Shown here: positions 25,723-34,477 of the stretch, piece by piece | How positions within the stretch are numbered: the first letter of the stretch is position 1 | How the letters are laid out: every line of letters begins with the position of its first letter | DNA from: Aquibacillus albus | GTDB taxonomy: Bacteria > Bacillota > Bacilli > Bacillales > Amphibacillaceae | NCBI RefSeq assembly: GCF_016908325.1 | Contig: NZ_JAFBDR010000002.1 | Location: forward strand, 248,001 to 312,000 | Length of the DNA: 64,000 nucleotides | Direction of reading: 5' to 3' | The notes under the pieces: model-generated | The model's input: only the letters and a program-made list of their open reading frames with translations | What the model was told of the DNA's origin: nothing | Databases searched by the model: none | Position numbers and translations under genes: made by a program

Positions 25723-27051
25723 TTATTCTTCACCAGATACCTTTTTCTTTTCCAAGATTGGAGTAATCTTTCCTGCCGTAGCTGGTATCCCTTCAGGAAA
25801 AGCTGAGGCAGGTATTTCTGAAACATCAAGACCAACAATTTCAACTTCCGGCGGAATGCGTAAGGCATTCAGCTTCTTCATAATAAATGAGATCCCGTAT
25901 CCTGGAATAAAACCTAAAGCAGCCATGACAATTGCTCCCAGCGCTTGGCCGAAAAGCGAAATTTCTGGACCTGCCACATTTGGATAACCAGAAGCAAATA
26001 TCCCTACGGCAAGTACTCCCCAAAACCCGATAAATCCATGTACAGAGATGGCACCAACAGGATCATCGACACCTTTTCTCTCCAACAAAGAACCTAAAAG
26101 GTAAGCAACAAAGCCACCGATTGCACCGATAACTAGAGCAAGACCCGGATAATAGAGGTCTAAACCGGCACCTACCGATATAAATCCTGCTAAACCGCCA
26201 GATATCGTCCAGAATGGTTCACCCTTCGAGCTGAGATAAGCACCAATGATCCCACCTGAAAAGCCCATTAATCCATTAAAGGCGAACGAAGAAAGTGTGG
26301 CTGGCGTACCGTAAATAGTTTCCCACTGACCACCGACAATAAAAATTAAACATCCAGCAAGAAACCCGAAGAATCCGACGAAAATTAGCATCATTCCTAA
26401 AAAGGCAGATGGTAAGTTATGTGGTAAAATCGGATTTGGTGTACCATCCTTTTTATACTTACCAATTCGAGAACCTAAGTTAAACAGAACACCTAATGCA
26501 AAAAATCCAGCAATCGTATGCACAACGCCTGATGCACCGACATCATGATAACCTAATTCTGTTAACAACCATCCCTCTGGATGCCATCCCCAGGCTCCGC
26601 CTAGAATCCAGATAACCGAACCAAGAATACCAGCTAATATAACAAAAGCACTTAGCCTAATTCGCTCAATTACAGTTCCCGATAAGATAGAAGCTGTTGT
26701 TGCGGAAAACAAGGCAAAAGCTCCCCAAAATACACCTGTCGCATTATCAGCAACATTTGGTCCCATATTTTCCGACCATGGTAAGGCGGCTAATGATGCC
26801 TCATCAAATCTCGGAATGAATCCATCTGGAAATGCGTTGTAGATCCACCAACCAACTAAATAGAAGGTTGGTATAACAATTGCCAGCGCCATAAAGTTTT
26901 TGACTGATGATGCCAAGACATTTTTTACGCGAGATACACCGACCTCTAATGACAAAAATCCTGCATGAATAGCAAACATTAATGCAATACTCCACCAATA
27001 ATAAATTTCCATGTTAACATTACCTAGCATATTAAAAGCTTCTTCTGTCAT
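25723..27051 (-). CDS. amt: Ammonium transporter (Amt/Mep/Rh family)
   Basis: 442 residues, about 11 membrane segments. The pore twin histidines are present in DVGASGVVHTIAGF (about 175) and ISVHGFIGFWG (about 340), with the Asp of the substrate-recruitment site before the first. It conducts ammonium/ammonia across the membrane. Its position at the end of an island of amine-degrading, ammonia-releasing enzymes suggests retention or recapture of released ammonium. A 7-bp inverted repeat lies upstream. PII partner absent; a one-TM protein follows instead. Confidence 0.93.
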   Translation of the reverse strand: MTEEAFNMLGNVNMEIYYWWSIALMFAIHAGFLSLEVGVSRVKNVLASSVKNFMALAIVIPTFYLVGWWIYNAFPDGFIPRFDEASLAALPWSENMGPNVADNATGVFWGAFALFSATTASILSGTVIERIRLSAFVILAGILGSVIWILGGAWGWHPEGWLLTELGYHDVGASGVVHTIAGFFALGVLFNLGSRIGKYKKDGTPNPILPHNLPSAFLGMMLIFVGFFGFLAGCLIFIVGGQWETIYGTPATLSSFAFNGLMGFSGGIIGAYLSSKGEPFWTISGGLAGFISVGAGLDLYYPGLALVIGAIGGFVAYLLGSLLERKGVDDPVGAISVHGFIGFWGVLAVGIFASGYPNVAGPEISLFGQALGAIVMAALGFIPGYGISFIMKKLNALRIPPEVEIVGLDVSEIPASAFPEGIPATAGKITPILEKKKVSGEE

Positions 27052-27175
27052 TTTTTCACCAACCTTTTATTTATTTATTTCCTTTATTCAACCCAAATCT
27101 TCTGCAACACGTAACAGGGAGCACTTATGTGACTACTTCTCCGGACAACACCTCCTTTAATTATGCACTAGAAAG

Positions 27176-27202
27176 TATTTGATTATTTTTAATATTCAAA
27201 TA
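27176..27202. promoter_or_regulatory. Inverted repeat TATTTGA-N13-TCAAATA upstream of the ammonium transporter
   Basis: Perfect 7-bp arms in A/T-rich DNA between the SDR and transporter genes. It might be an operator for the transporter or a weak terminator for the gene before it. It does not match the TnrA/GlnR consensus TGTNA-N7-TNACA. Confidence 0.4.
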
Positions 27203-27243
27203 ACTTTCCGCGTATTTTTACCGCAAATTTTCACACCCCCTCG

Positions 27244-28008
27244 TTAAAAGGAATCCAAATCTTCCGGTACTGTCTGTCCACCGTCCACGGTAATTGTTTG
27301 CCCTGTTATATAGCCAGCTTGTTGAGATGCTAAAAATGCCGCAGTATAACCTATATCCTCAACATCCCCTAATCGCGCTAAAGGAATTGCTTTCGTCATA
27401 TTTTCCAAATAAGTTTCGCCCATATCCTGTAATCCTTCCGTCATCACATTACCCGGGAGCACCGCATTAACGGTTATCTGATACTTCGCAAGCTCTAATG
27501 CAGCACTCTTCATAAACCCTAATTGGGCCGACTTACTAGCACCGTAATGTGACCAACCAGAATAACCAGTTATAGGACCAGTAATAGAGGATGTTAGGAC
27601 GACACGCCCACCTTTCGCTTCCTTTAGATAAGGTAAACAAGCTTGCAAAGAGAATAGCGCCCCTTTCGCATTCGTATTTAACACAAGATCCCAATCCTCG
27701 GTTGTCATTTCTTCTAATCCCACATTAGGAAAAATACCTGCATTCGCACAAAGAATATCTATTCCACCGTAGGCTTCTGCTACTTGAGCAGTCATCCTTT
27801 CTAAGGAGGATCGATCTGTAACATCTGCCTGAAACGCTTCGGCTCGATACCCATTCCTTTTTATTTCCGAGACCGCAGACGCTGCTGTATCCTGATTTCT
27901 GGCAACAACTGCAACATCTGCACCAAGCTTAGCAAACACAGATGCGATTCCCTTCCCAATTCCTTTGCTACCTCCTGTAACGACGACTGACTTCCCTTCA
28001 AAATTCAA
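27244..28008 (-). CDS. Short-chain dehydrogenase/reductase (FabG-like)
   Basis: 254 residues starting at TTG, 8 nt after AGGAGGGG. Cofactor motif TGGSKGIGKG (about 12-21), NAG in CANAGIF (about 89-91), catalytic Ser in LTSSITG (about 141), and Tyr/Lys in YGASKSAQ (about 155/159). The final GQTITVDGGQ is usual for the family. It oxidises an alcohol or reduces a ketone with NAD(P). In this locus it could act on an amino alcohol or an aldehyde made by the lyases; the substrate is not readable from sequence. Confidence 0.9.
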   Translation of the reverse strand: MNFEGKSVVVTGGSKGIGKGIASVFAKLGADVAVVARNQDTAASAVSEIKRNGYRAEAFQADVTDRSSLERMTAQVAEAYGGIDILCANAGIFPNVGLEEMTTEDWDLVLNTNAKGALFSLQACLPYLKEAKGGRVVLTSSITGPITGYSGWSHYGASKSAQLGFMKSAALELAKYQITVNAVLPGNVMTEGLQDMGETYLENMTKAIPLARLGDVEDIGYTAAFLASQQAGYITGQTITVDGGQTVPEDLDSF

Positions 28009-28131
28009 TGATTAATCCCCTCCTCTAGTGAATCATTTACTATAAATAGTAGAACAAATTTCCTCATTATCTGATCTGGACAACTATTCTATTAAACCAG
28101 TGACAAAATAAGGATCAGGTAATAGACAGAA

Positions 28132-29148
28132 CTATTGAATCTTATATAGTTGATTACGAGCTAAATAGTTTCGCGCTAGTTCCTCGGTATTAGCTGTAAA
28201 ATGAGGCCAATTTTTTTCTGCCGTTTCAAGGTCAAAATGACTACGAATCCAAGCAATCAGCTGTAACCTTCGCAGCATAATAAACGTAGGAATCATTTCC
28301 TCTTCTTTTATAGATAATGGTCGGACACCTCGATATCCTCGAAGCCAAGATCGAACTAATGCTGGTGCATAAGACTTATCCTCGATAAAGCTTAATGCTG
28401 CTGCCAAGTCATATAAATACCAACTATAGCCACAATCATCAAAATCGATTACTTGAATCTTGTCATCTATTGCTAATAAATTCGCAAGCCTCAAGTCAGC
28501 ATGGATTAACCCGAAACGGCTAGGTCCTTTACCAAATTCCATAACAGCTGTCTCTATCTGATCAGAAACAGATTCAAATAATTGGTTGAGCTGAGGAGTA
28601 ATACCGTAACCATCCTGCCATCTCCCCCACCTTGGACGCTTACCTATAAGCGCATCAAAATCTAATACTGGTCTTTCTAAACGCGATGATGGAGTCCATG
28701 TTTGACTATGCTTGTGCAAGAGTGCGGTAATCTCTCCCAGCTTTTTAAAATAGAAGATTAGATTACTTACATCTGATTCGTCCGGCTCTTCTCCTTGTAA
28801 AAATTCAAACATTACAAAATGCTGTTGTTGTCCCTGTTCTTCATCTAAAAATGTTTGAATATACGAGCCATTTTTCCCCTTAATTGGAGCTGGAACCTCA
28901 ATCGATGTATCTTGTTTAATTGCATGCAACCAAACGAGCTCATCCTCAAGCGCTTGTTTATGGTGATACCCAACTCGATTAATCCGTAAAATAGCTTTTT
29001 CTTGTTTTTGTGAATCGTTCACTAAATAGGTTGTATTTTCCGAGTAATTTAACAGGTGTAACGTTGCTGAATCAGAAAAGTCATAACATGCAAGCGCTCG
29101 TTCAGCCACTTTATTGGCCACTTCGACTTGACTCTGGACACCTTCCAT
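28132..29148 (-). CDS. APH-fold small-molecule kinase (candidate amino-alcohol kinase)
   Basis: 338 residues from the ATG 8 nt after AAGGAG. Kinase motifs of the aminoglycoside/choline/hydroxylysine kinase superfamily are clear: catalytic loop HADLRLANLL (about 231-240) and metal-binding IDFDDCGY. It lies just downstream of a class-III PLP gene. That pairing recalls AGPHD1 (hydroxylysine kinase) with the AGXT2L phospho-lyases, where the kinase phosphorylates an amino alcohol and the PLP enzyme eliminates phosphate and ammonia. Given EutBC upstream, ethanolamine or a methylated derivative is a reasonable candidate substrate. A role in antibiotic resistance is less likely from context. Confidence 0.82.
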   Translation of the reverse strand: MEGVQSQVEVANKVAERALACYDFSDSATLHLLNYSENTTYLVNDSQKQEKAILRINRVGYHHKQALEDELVWLHAIKQDTSIEVPAPIKGKNGSYIQTFLDEEQGQQQHFVMFEFLQGEEPDESDVSNLIFYFKKLGEITALLHKHSQTWTPSSRLERPVLDFDALIGKRPRWGRWQDGYGITPQLNQLFESVSDQIETAVMEFGKGPSRFGLIHADLRLANLLAIDDKIQVIDFDDCGYSWYLYDLAAALSFIEDKSYAPALVRSWLRGYRGVRPLSIKEEEMIPTFIMLRRLQLIAWIRSHFDLETAEKNWPHFTANTEELARNYLARNQLYKIQ

Positions 29149-29184
29149 TACCATATCTCCTTTCCATTCTTTATTAAGTGGAAA

Positions 29185-30459
29185 CTAACCGACGGATTGA
29201 TCTGCTTTTACATGCGCAAATGCTTGCTCTATGCCTTTTTCAAGGCGAGCTAACAATTCATCACAAAAAGCAACATCACATAATAGACCCGGTTTAAATT
29301 GTAAGACACTTGGATCAAGCATGGAATAAATAGCCCATACCCCATGATCATATAAGCATTTCATCACATATTTCGCTCCCTCAGGATGGTCAAACTCCAA
29401 TCCCATTACCAAACCATTTTGACGAACCCCGACGAAAAAGTCCGGCAGCTTTTGTCTAATGGCTTCAAGTCCTTTCGCCAAATAATCGGATATAAATGCT
29501 ACATTTTCCTGCACATCTTCTCGCGCTGTTATTTCTAATACTTTTAACGCGACCAAGCAACCAAGCTCTGAACCCCCAAAGGTTGACATATGTGCCTTAC
29601 CGTCTTCCAGCAGCCACTGTCCTGCTTTTTCATTTACTACCGTTGCTGCGATTGGATAAATACCACCACTTAGTCCTTTTGCGGTTACTAATATATGTGG
29701 TTCAACCCCATATTTCGTGATCGCCCACATGCTGCCTGTTCGCATTAGACCAGTTTGTACTTCATCTGCAATGAATAGGGTGTCATATTGCTCACATAAT
29801 GCCTTCACTTGCTTCAAATAAGTAACATCGGGCATTGGAAATCCATAAGTAGCTGGAATTGTTTCGATAATGACACAAGCAATATCATTACCTGCTAAAG
29901 CTTTTTCCATGGCATTTATGTCGTTAAAAGGAACATGAATATATACGTTTGGATCCCCTCTACTCAGAAAAGGCTCGGAAAAACGGTGGTCACCTAATGC
30001 AACAGCTATCCCAGTATGACCGTGATAGCAATGTTCAATCGATACAACCTTTCTCCTTTTTGTCGCATATTTGGCGCATTTTATCGCTACATCGATCGCT
30101 TCTCCCCCACCACTTGAAAAAATCGAATACTTCAATTCACCAGGACAAGCTTTTGCTAACTTTTCTGCTAATTCCGCACGCATGACTGATGGAAAATGGT
30201 GATTTCCAATATCATAGCTTTGTAGCCCTTCCTTTAAAGAAGCAATTATTTCAGGGTTTCGATGCCCTAGGTTATAGGTTCCACCATTTAAATGTAAATT
30301 CATCAATTGCTTGCCATCCATATCATAAAAGTAATAACCTTCGCGTTTATCCATCACTAAATCAACGCCTAGCTCCTGCCAGTTTTCTGTTTTATGCGGG
30401 TTCCACCAGCGTATGGATTTATCGATTACCATATCCTTTGTCATGTTTATGTGCTTCAT
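29185..30459 (-). CDS. Class-III PLP enzyme (aminotransferase or amino-alcohol phosphate phospho-lyase)
   Basis: 424 residues from the ATG 7 nt after AGGGGGAG; an earlier in-frame start inside EutC has no ribosome site. PLP features: FSSGGGEAIDVAIK (phosphate site), FIADEVQTGLMRTG (Asp-Glu-x-Gln) and Schiff-base Lys in VTAKGLSGG (about 273). The family includes transaminases and the ethanolamine-phosphate phospho-lyase branch. Location between EutC and an APH-fold kinase favours the phospho-lyase reading, but it cannot be told from the key motifs alone. Confidence 0.85.
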   Translation of the reverse strand: MKHINMTKDMVIDKSIRWWNPHKTENWQELGVDLVMDKREGYYFYDMDGKQLMNLHLNGGTYNLGHRNPEIIASLKEGLQSYDIGNHHFPSVMRAELAEKLAKACPGELKYSIFSSGGGEAIDVAIKCAKYATKRRKVVSIEHCYHGHTGIAVALGDHRFSEPFLSRGDPNVYIHVPFNDINAMEKALAGNDIACVIIETIPATYGFPMPDVTYLKQVKALCEQYDTLFIADEVQTGLMRTGSMWAITKYGVEPHILVTAKGLSGGIYPIAATVVNEKAGQWLLEDGKAHMSTFGGSELGCLVALKVLEITAREDVQENVAFISDYLAKGLEAIRQKLPDFFVGVRQNGLVMGLEFDHPEGAKYVMKCLYDHGVWAIYSMLDPSVLQFKPGLLCDVAFCDELLARLEKGIEQAFAHVKADQSVG

Positions 30460-30490
30460 ATGACAACTCCCCCTAATGGTTGGTTCTTTT

Positions 30491-31264
30491 TTAGAATGCA
30501 AGTGCTACACCACTCGTCTTTTGCTTTATCATTTTTTTCAAAAGCGTACCGATATGAGCGCCTGCCTCAACAGCAGGTGTACCGCCAGGATGGATATTCG
30601 AAATGACATTGCGATTGGACTCCTGCACGCCAAACCTTGGCCGGTAACATATATAAGCGCTCATCGAATTCGCAGATACTAAACCGGGACGTTCTCCAAT
30701 CAATAAAACAAGCACTTCCGGTTGTAATACTTCCCCAATATGATCCATGCATGCAACCCTGCCACCTTTCACAAAAAAGGGAGTCCCTGCCGATAAATTG
30801 TTCACCTTTAATGAATCATATAAAGCCGGTAACACATTTTCCAAATTCGTGTCAATGGCACTTGCACTAAGGCCATCAGATACAACAATTTGCACCTGTG
30901 GTCTATATTCACATCTTGCTTTAATTGTTTTAACCGCCTCGTCTGTTAGTTTTCTTCCTTTGTCTGGGCGCTTTAAGTACTCTTCTTTTGTTTCAAAGCA
31001 TGTATCTACAGAAAATAAATCAAATTCTTCTAAGTAACTAACGTCGACCTCCCCACTAACCGCATCAATTGCTGCAGCGTGATCGAGTTGAAATTGTAAT
31101 ATTGCTTTCGTTTTTGGACGTGTTCCTGTACGCCCAACCGCAATCCTTGCAGGAGTTGTACGCAGCATTTCCTCTATGCCAGCTTTATTCACTCCGTCAA
31201 TTAGCGTTCTTTTATTTTTTGTTCCAAACATGTTTGGAGCTTTCAGCGGTTCCTTTTCAAACAT
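30491..31264 (-). CDS. eutC: Ethanolamine ammonia-lyase small subunit
   Basis: 257 residues, somewhat shorter at the N-terminus than the enterobacterial protein. Conserved EutC signatures: RIAVGRTGTRPKTKAILQFQ (about 41-60), DHAAAIDAVSGEVD, and LVSANSMSAYICYRPR near the end. With EutB it forms the adenosylcobalamin-dependent enzyme that converts ethanolamine to acetaldehyde and ammonia. The ribosome site AAGGTGAT and 43-nt gap to eutB fit one operon. No Eut microcompartment shell gene is in the window. Confidence 0.95.
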   Translation of the reverse strand: MFEKEPLKAPNMFGTKNKRTLIDGVNKAGIEEMLRTTPARIAVGRTGTRPKTKAILQFQLDHAAAIDAVSGEVDVSYLEEFDLFSVDTCFETKEEYLKRPDKGRKLTDEAVKTIKARCEYRPQVQIVVSDGLSASAIDTNLENVLPALYDSLKVNNLSAGTPFFVKGGRVACMDHIGEVLQPEVLVLLIGERPGLVSANSMSAYICYRPRFGVQESNRNVISNIHPGGTPAVEAGAHIGTLLKKMIKQKTSGVALAF

Positions 31265-31307
31265 AGCATCACCTTGATCCTTATGGTAAGTTCACATCTT
31301 CGTCTTC

Positions 31308-32690
31308 CTATGCTTGTAGCGTTGTTTTCTGATGGAAGAAAGATGGATCTCCAGCATATTTCGTTAGTTTCCCGTTCTCCATTAACCCATTCTTCTCTAA
31401 CCATGCTTCAAAGGCTGGGGTCGGCCTTAGTCCAAGTATGTCACGGACACTGGCGATGTCATGAAAACTTGTCGACTGATAATTGAGCATGCAATCATCC
31501 GCCATCGGTACACCGATTAAAAAATTGACGCCAGCTGAACCAAGTAAAATAGCCAGGTTTTCCATATCGTTCTGATCTGCTTTCATATGATTTGTATAAC
31601 AAACATCCACCCCCATCGGAAGACCTTGTAATTTACCCATAAAATGATCCTCTAATCCAGCCCGAATAACTTGTTTACTATCATATAAATACTCTGGACC
31701 AATAAACCCGACAACCGTATTTACAATAAACGGTTTGTAGCGTTTAGCTAACCCATAACAACGGGATTCAAGTGTAACTTGATCTACTAGGTGATGCGCA
31801 TCGGATGAAAGCTCGGACCCTTGACCTGTTTCAAAATACCATCGGTTCGGCCCTTGTGCGGTACCTTCTGTATGGATTAATTCGTCCGCTTCATCTAGCA
31901 GTTTTATATCAATGCCAAAGGATTGATTAGCTAATTCAGTACCACCAAGACTTTGAAAGATGAGATCAGCTGGAGCACCATCTTTAATGGCACGCATTTG
32001 CGTAGTAACATGTGCAAGTACGCAGTTTTGCGTAGGAATAGCCCAGCTATCGATAACCTCTTTCGTCATCGTTAAAATGCTCTTCACACTTTCAGCGGTA
32101 TCAATGACTGGATTAATCCCAATCACCGCATCACCAACCCCGTAAGCTAATGCTTCGTATAATGATGCACGAATTCCCATAATATGATCAGACGGGTGAT
32201 TTGGTTGTGCTCGACCAGCTAAACAGCCTTTTTGACCAATGGTGTGGTTACATGTTGTTTCCACACTTATTTTGGAAGCTGCTTGTATTAAATCCATATT
32301 GGTCATAATTTTGGTCACTGCCGCTACCATCTCACTAGTTAATCCGAGCCGAAGTCTTTCTATATCCGGTGGTCTTGCCATTTCAGATAGAAGAAATTCT
32401 CTTAACTCAGCTACTGTCCAATTAGAAATAAACTCATATACGCGTTCATCAACTTGCTCTTCGATTAACCTGGATACTTCATCATTTTCTGGAGGAATAA
32501 GTGGATGATTTCGAATATCCGCCAAAGTGAGATCTGCAAGTACATGTTTCGCTGCCAAACGTTCTTTTGCATCACAAGCCGCAATCCCTGCCAATTGATC
32601 ACCAGATTTCTCTTCATTCGCTTTAGCCATTATTTCTTTTAAATCTTTAAATAGATACGTATCGTTTAATAACCTAATCTTTTTGATCAC
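31308..32690 (-). CDS. eutB: Ethanolamine ammonia-lyase large subunit
   Basis: 460 residues, full family length, GTG start after GGGGAG. Carries hallmark segments RLRLGLTSEMVAAVTKIMTN (about 114-133), GTIGQKGC-like HTIGQKGCLAGRAQPNHPSD, and FIGPEYLYDSKQVIRAGLED. It contains the active site and binds adenosylcobalamin. The gene lies between eutA and eutC. No cobalamin riboswitch or EutVW-type antiterminator target was recognised upstream. Confidence 0.96.
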   Translation of the reverse strand: MIKKIRLLNDTYLFKDLKEIMAKANEEKSGDQLAGIAACDAKERLAAKHVLADLTLADIRNHPLIPPENDEVSRLIEEQVDERVYEFISNWTVAELREFLLSEMARPPDIERLRLGLTSEMVAAVTKIMTNMDLIQAASKISVETTCNHTIGQKGCLAGRAQPNHPSDHIMGIRASLYEALAYGVGDAVIGINPVIDTAESVKSILTMTKEVIDSWAIPTQNCVLAHVTTQMRAIKDGAPADLIFQSLGGTELANQSFGIDIKLLDEADELIHTEGTAQGPNRWYFETGQGSELSSDAHHLVDQVTLESRCYGLAKRYKPFIVNTVVGFIGPEYLYDSKQVIRAGLEDHFMGKLQGLPMGVDVCYTNHMKADQNDMENLAILLGSAGVNFLIGVPMADDCMLNYQSTSFHDIASVRDILGLRPTPAFEAWLEKNGLMENGKLTKYAGDPSFFHQKTTLQA

Positions 32691-32828
32691 TGAATCTCCC
32701 CTTCGAATTCCATTGAGTTCAATTCATCCATACCTCATCTAGCCATCTATGAGAATATAAAGTTTGAAACCATTTCTATTCAACGATAAATTGTGAAAAA
32801 ATTAATAGATAGAAACAAACGGATTAGA

Positions 32829-34274
32829 TTAAGAAAAGGCTAACGTCTTAACAACTACTGGAACAGTCGACTGATGTATCATTTCTCCAATGTCTAGAAA
32901 ATCACCATGCTTCACTTGAACTTGATCGATACAGATAAGATCAAAACGACCCCCTGCTAATACCTTTATCGCCTGACCAAGTGCTTTGGCCATATCTTGT
33001 TCACACACGATGATCATCAAGTCTGACTTAGGAAATAACGCTTGATAAACCTGATTAAGGGTAATGGCTAGTTGTTTTATAAGTAAATAAGAAGTTTTCA
33101 CATTCCCTAGAATATGAATAGCAAAGGGTGCTTTTAAAAAGTCCGGATACATCTCTTTACCCTTTAATAGAACGGAGTATATGGTGTTATGTAGAGTCTT
33201 CTCCTTTTGCAACGTATCTTCTGCAATCTCGCATGTTAATACTGGAATGTTTCGAATAGGTAACCTACCCCGGTCAGCATAAATCGTTGAGCCGCTTATT
33301 TCAGTACTTTGCATGCCAGCCCCTATAACCGTTGCGCGCGAAGTTTGCTCCGCAGGTACTTGTTTTATTTGATAATTATTGATTGTTTTTTGAAGTTCAC
33401 ACGTGATGAGAGGTCCTACGTCTTGATATACTGCTATATCCGATATAGATTGTGGTTCTGGGTAAAAGCGTAACGCACCAATACCGCCAGAAATAAAAAT
33501 CGCATCCACGGAAGGTAATGTAGTTGTTGTATAGCTATGAATCAGTGGATCATCCTTCTTAAAGGACCCACGCATTAGAATAGTAACCATGTTCTCACAT
33601 AAATGTTGGATGATGGTTTGTAACAAAACAAAGGATACTTTTTCTCCTTTTTGAAGCCGGTAGTTATTTTTTTCTAACCAAGGCGTGATGGCGTCTGAAA
33701 CATGAAGTATTTTACCTTCTTCATTCATTTCTATTAATCTGCCACCAACAAGAAAAGTAACGGAAGCAACTACTTCTCCTTGCCTCATATAAACAGCATT
33801 TGCAGTTCCCCCACCTATGTCAATGTTGACCACGGTAAGTACATTGTCGATGGAATACTGAAATGCACCTGATCCTTTTCCTGCCAAAACTGCTTCTAAG
33901 TTGGCACCAGCGATTGCTACAACAAAATCACCTGCGCGCTCTGCAAGAAAATGAATCATTTTCTCCGCATTTCTTTTGTTAGCTGTTTCACCTGTTATAA
34001 TAACGGCCCCGGATTTAATGTCAGGAACACGGATCCCTGCTAACACATACTGTTTTTTAAGCCATGCTGCTATACGTTCTACGTCGATTTCGTCTTTCGA
34101 AAGAAGTGGAGTTGATATAATATCACTTTGAAATAAAATAATTCGATCAGAAATTTCAAATGTTGGAATGGAAAAAGGATTAGATGTACTGTTAATCAAT
34201 AAATGACTGACAATCATCTTCGTTGTACTCGTACCAATATCAATCCCAACACTCGTCACCGGAGTGATTTCCAT
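32829..34274 (-). CDS. eutA: Ethanolamine ammonia-lyase reactivating factor
   Basis: 481 residues from an ATG 8 nt after AGGAGG; an upstream TTG two codons earlier is less likely. Actin/hsp70-fold ATPase motifs are evident: SVGIDIGTSTTKM (phosphate 1), VVNIDIGGGTANAV (phosphate 2, about 152-165) and ISGGIGALRF (adenosine). EutA exchanges damaged cobalamin for intact adenosylcobalamin on EutBC. First gene of the eut segment, separated from the demethylase genes by a terminator. Confidence 0.94.
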   Translation of the reverse strand: MEITPVTSVGIDIGTSTTKMIVSHLLINSTSNPFSIPTFEISDRIILFQSDIISTPLLSKDEIDVERIAAWLKKQYVLAGIRVPDIKSGAVIITGETANKRNAEKMIHFLAERAGDFVVAIAGANLEAVLAGKGSGAFQYSIDNVLTVVNIDIGGGTANAVYMRQGEVVASVTFLVGGRLIEMNEEGKILHVSDAITPWLEKNNYRLQKGEKVSFVLLQTIIQHLCENMVTILMRGSFKKDDPLIHSYTTTTLPSVDAIFISGGIGALRFYPEPQSISDIAVYQDVGPLITCELQKTINNYQIKQVPAEQTSRATVIGAGMQSTEISGSTIYADRGRLPIRNIPVLTCEIAEDTLQKEKTLHNTIYSVLLKGKEMYPDFLKAPFAIHILGNVKTSYLLIKQLAITLNQVYQALFPKSDLMIIVCEQDMAKALGQAIKVLAGGRFDLICIDQVQVKHGDFLDIGEMIHQSTVPVVVKTLAFS

Positions 34275-34437
34275 TACCAACCCCTCCTTGATGTGAATGA
34301 AACTAACATTATGTTGACATGTTTAATCCCATTTAACAACGAAATCTTCCTAAATAGCGAGAAATGTAAGAACTTCTACCAAGGTTTTTTAAATTTTTAT
34401 GAAAAATATCAGAAGAATCATAGTGGCATTTGCCCTT

Positions 34438-34474
34438 TAAAAAGAAGCAAGAGGATCGCCCCCATGCTTCTTAT
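34438..34474 (-). terminator. Terminator between demethylase and eut segments
   Basis: On the minus strand AAGAAGCA pairs with TGCTTCTT, with an inner GGGG/CCTC pairing, followed by TTTTT. It splits the island into separate or partly coupled transcription units, so eutABC probably has its own promoter at about 34280-34440. Confidence 0.7.
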
Positions 34475-34477
34475 CGA

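Noticed and set aside
27176-27202. TnrA/GlnR box upstream of the ammonium transporter
   Set aside because: The inverted repeat TATTTGA-N13-TCAAATA does not match the TGTNA-N7-TNACA consensus.
28132-29148. Aminoglycoside-resistance kinase
   Set aside because: The motifs are generic for the APH fold and the gene lies in an amine-catabolism operon next to a PLP enzyme; a small-molecule catabolic kinase is the better reading.
30459-30501. Upstream start of the class-III PLP gene overlapping eutC
   Set aside because: No ribosome site there; AGGGGGAG lies correctly before the ATG at 30459.
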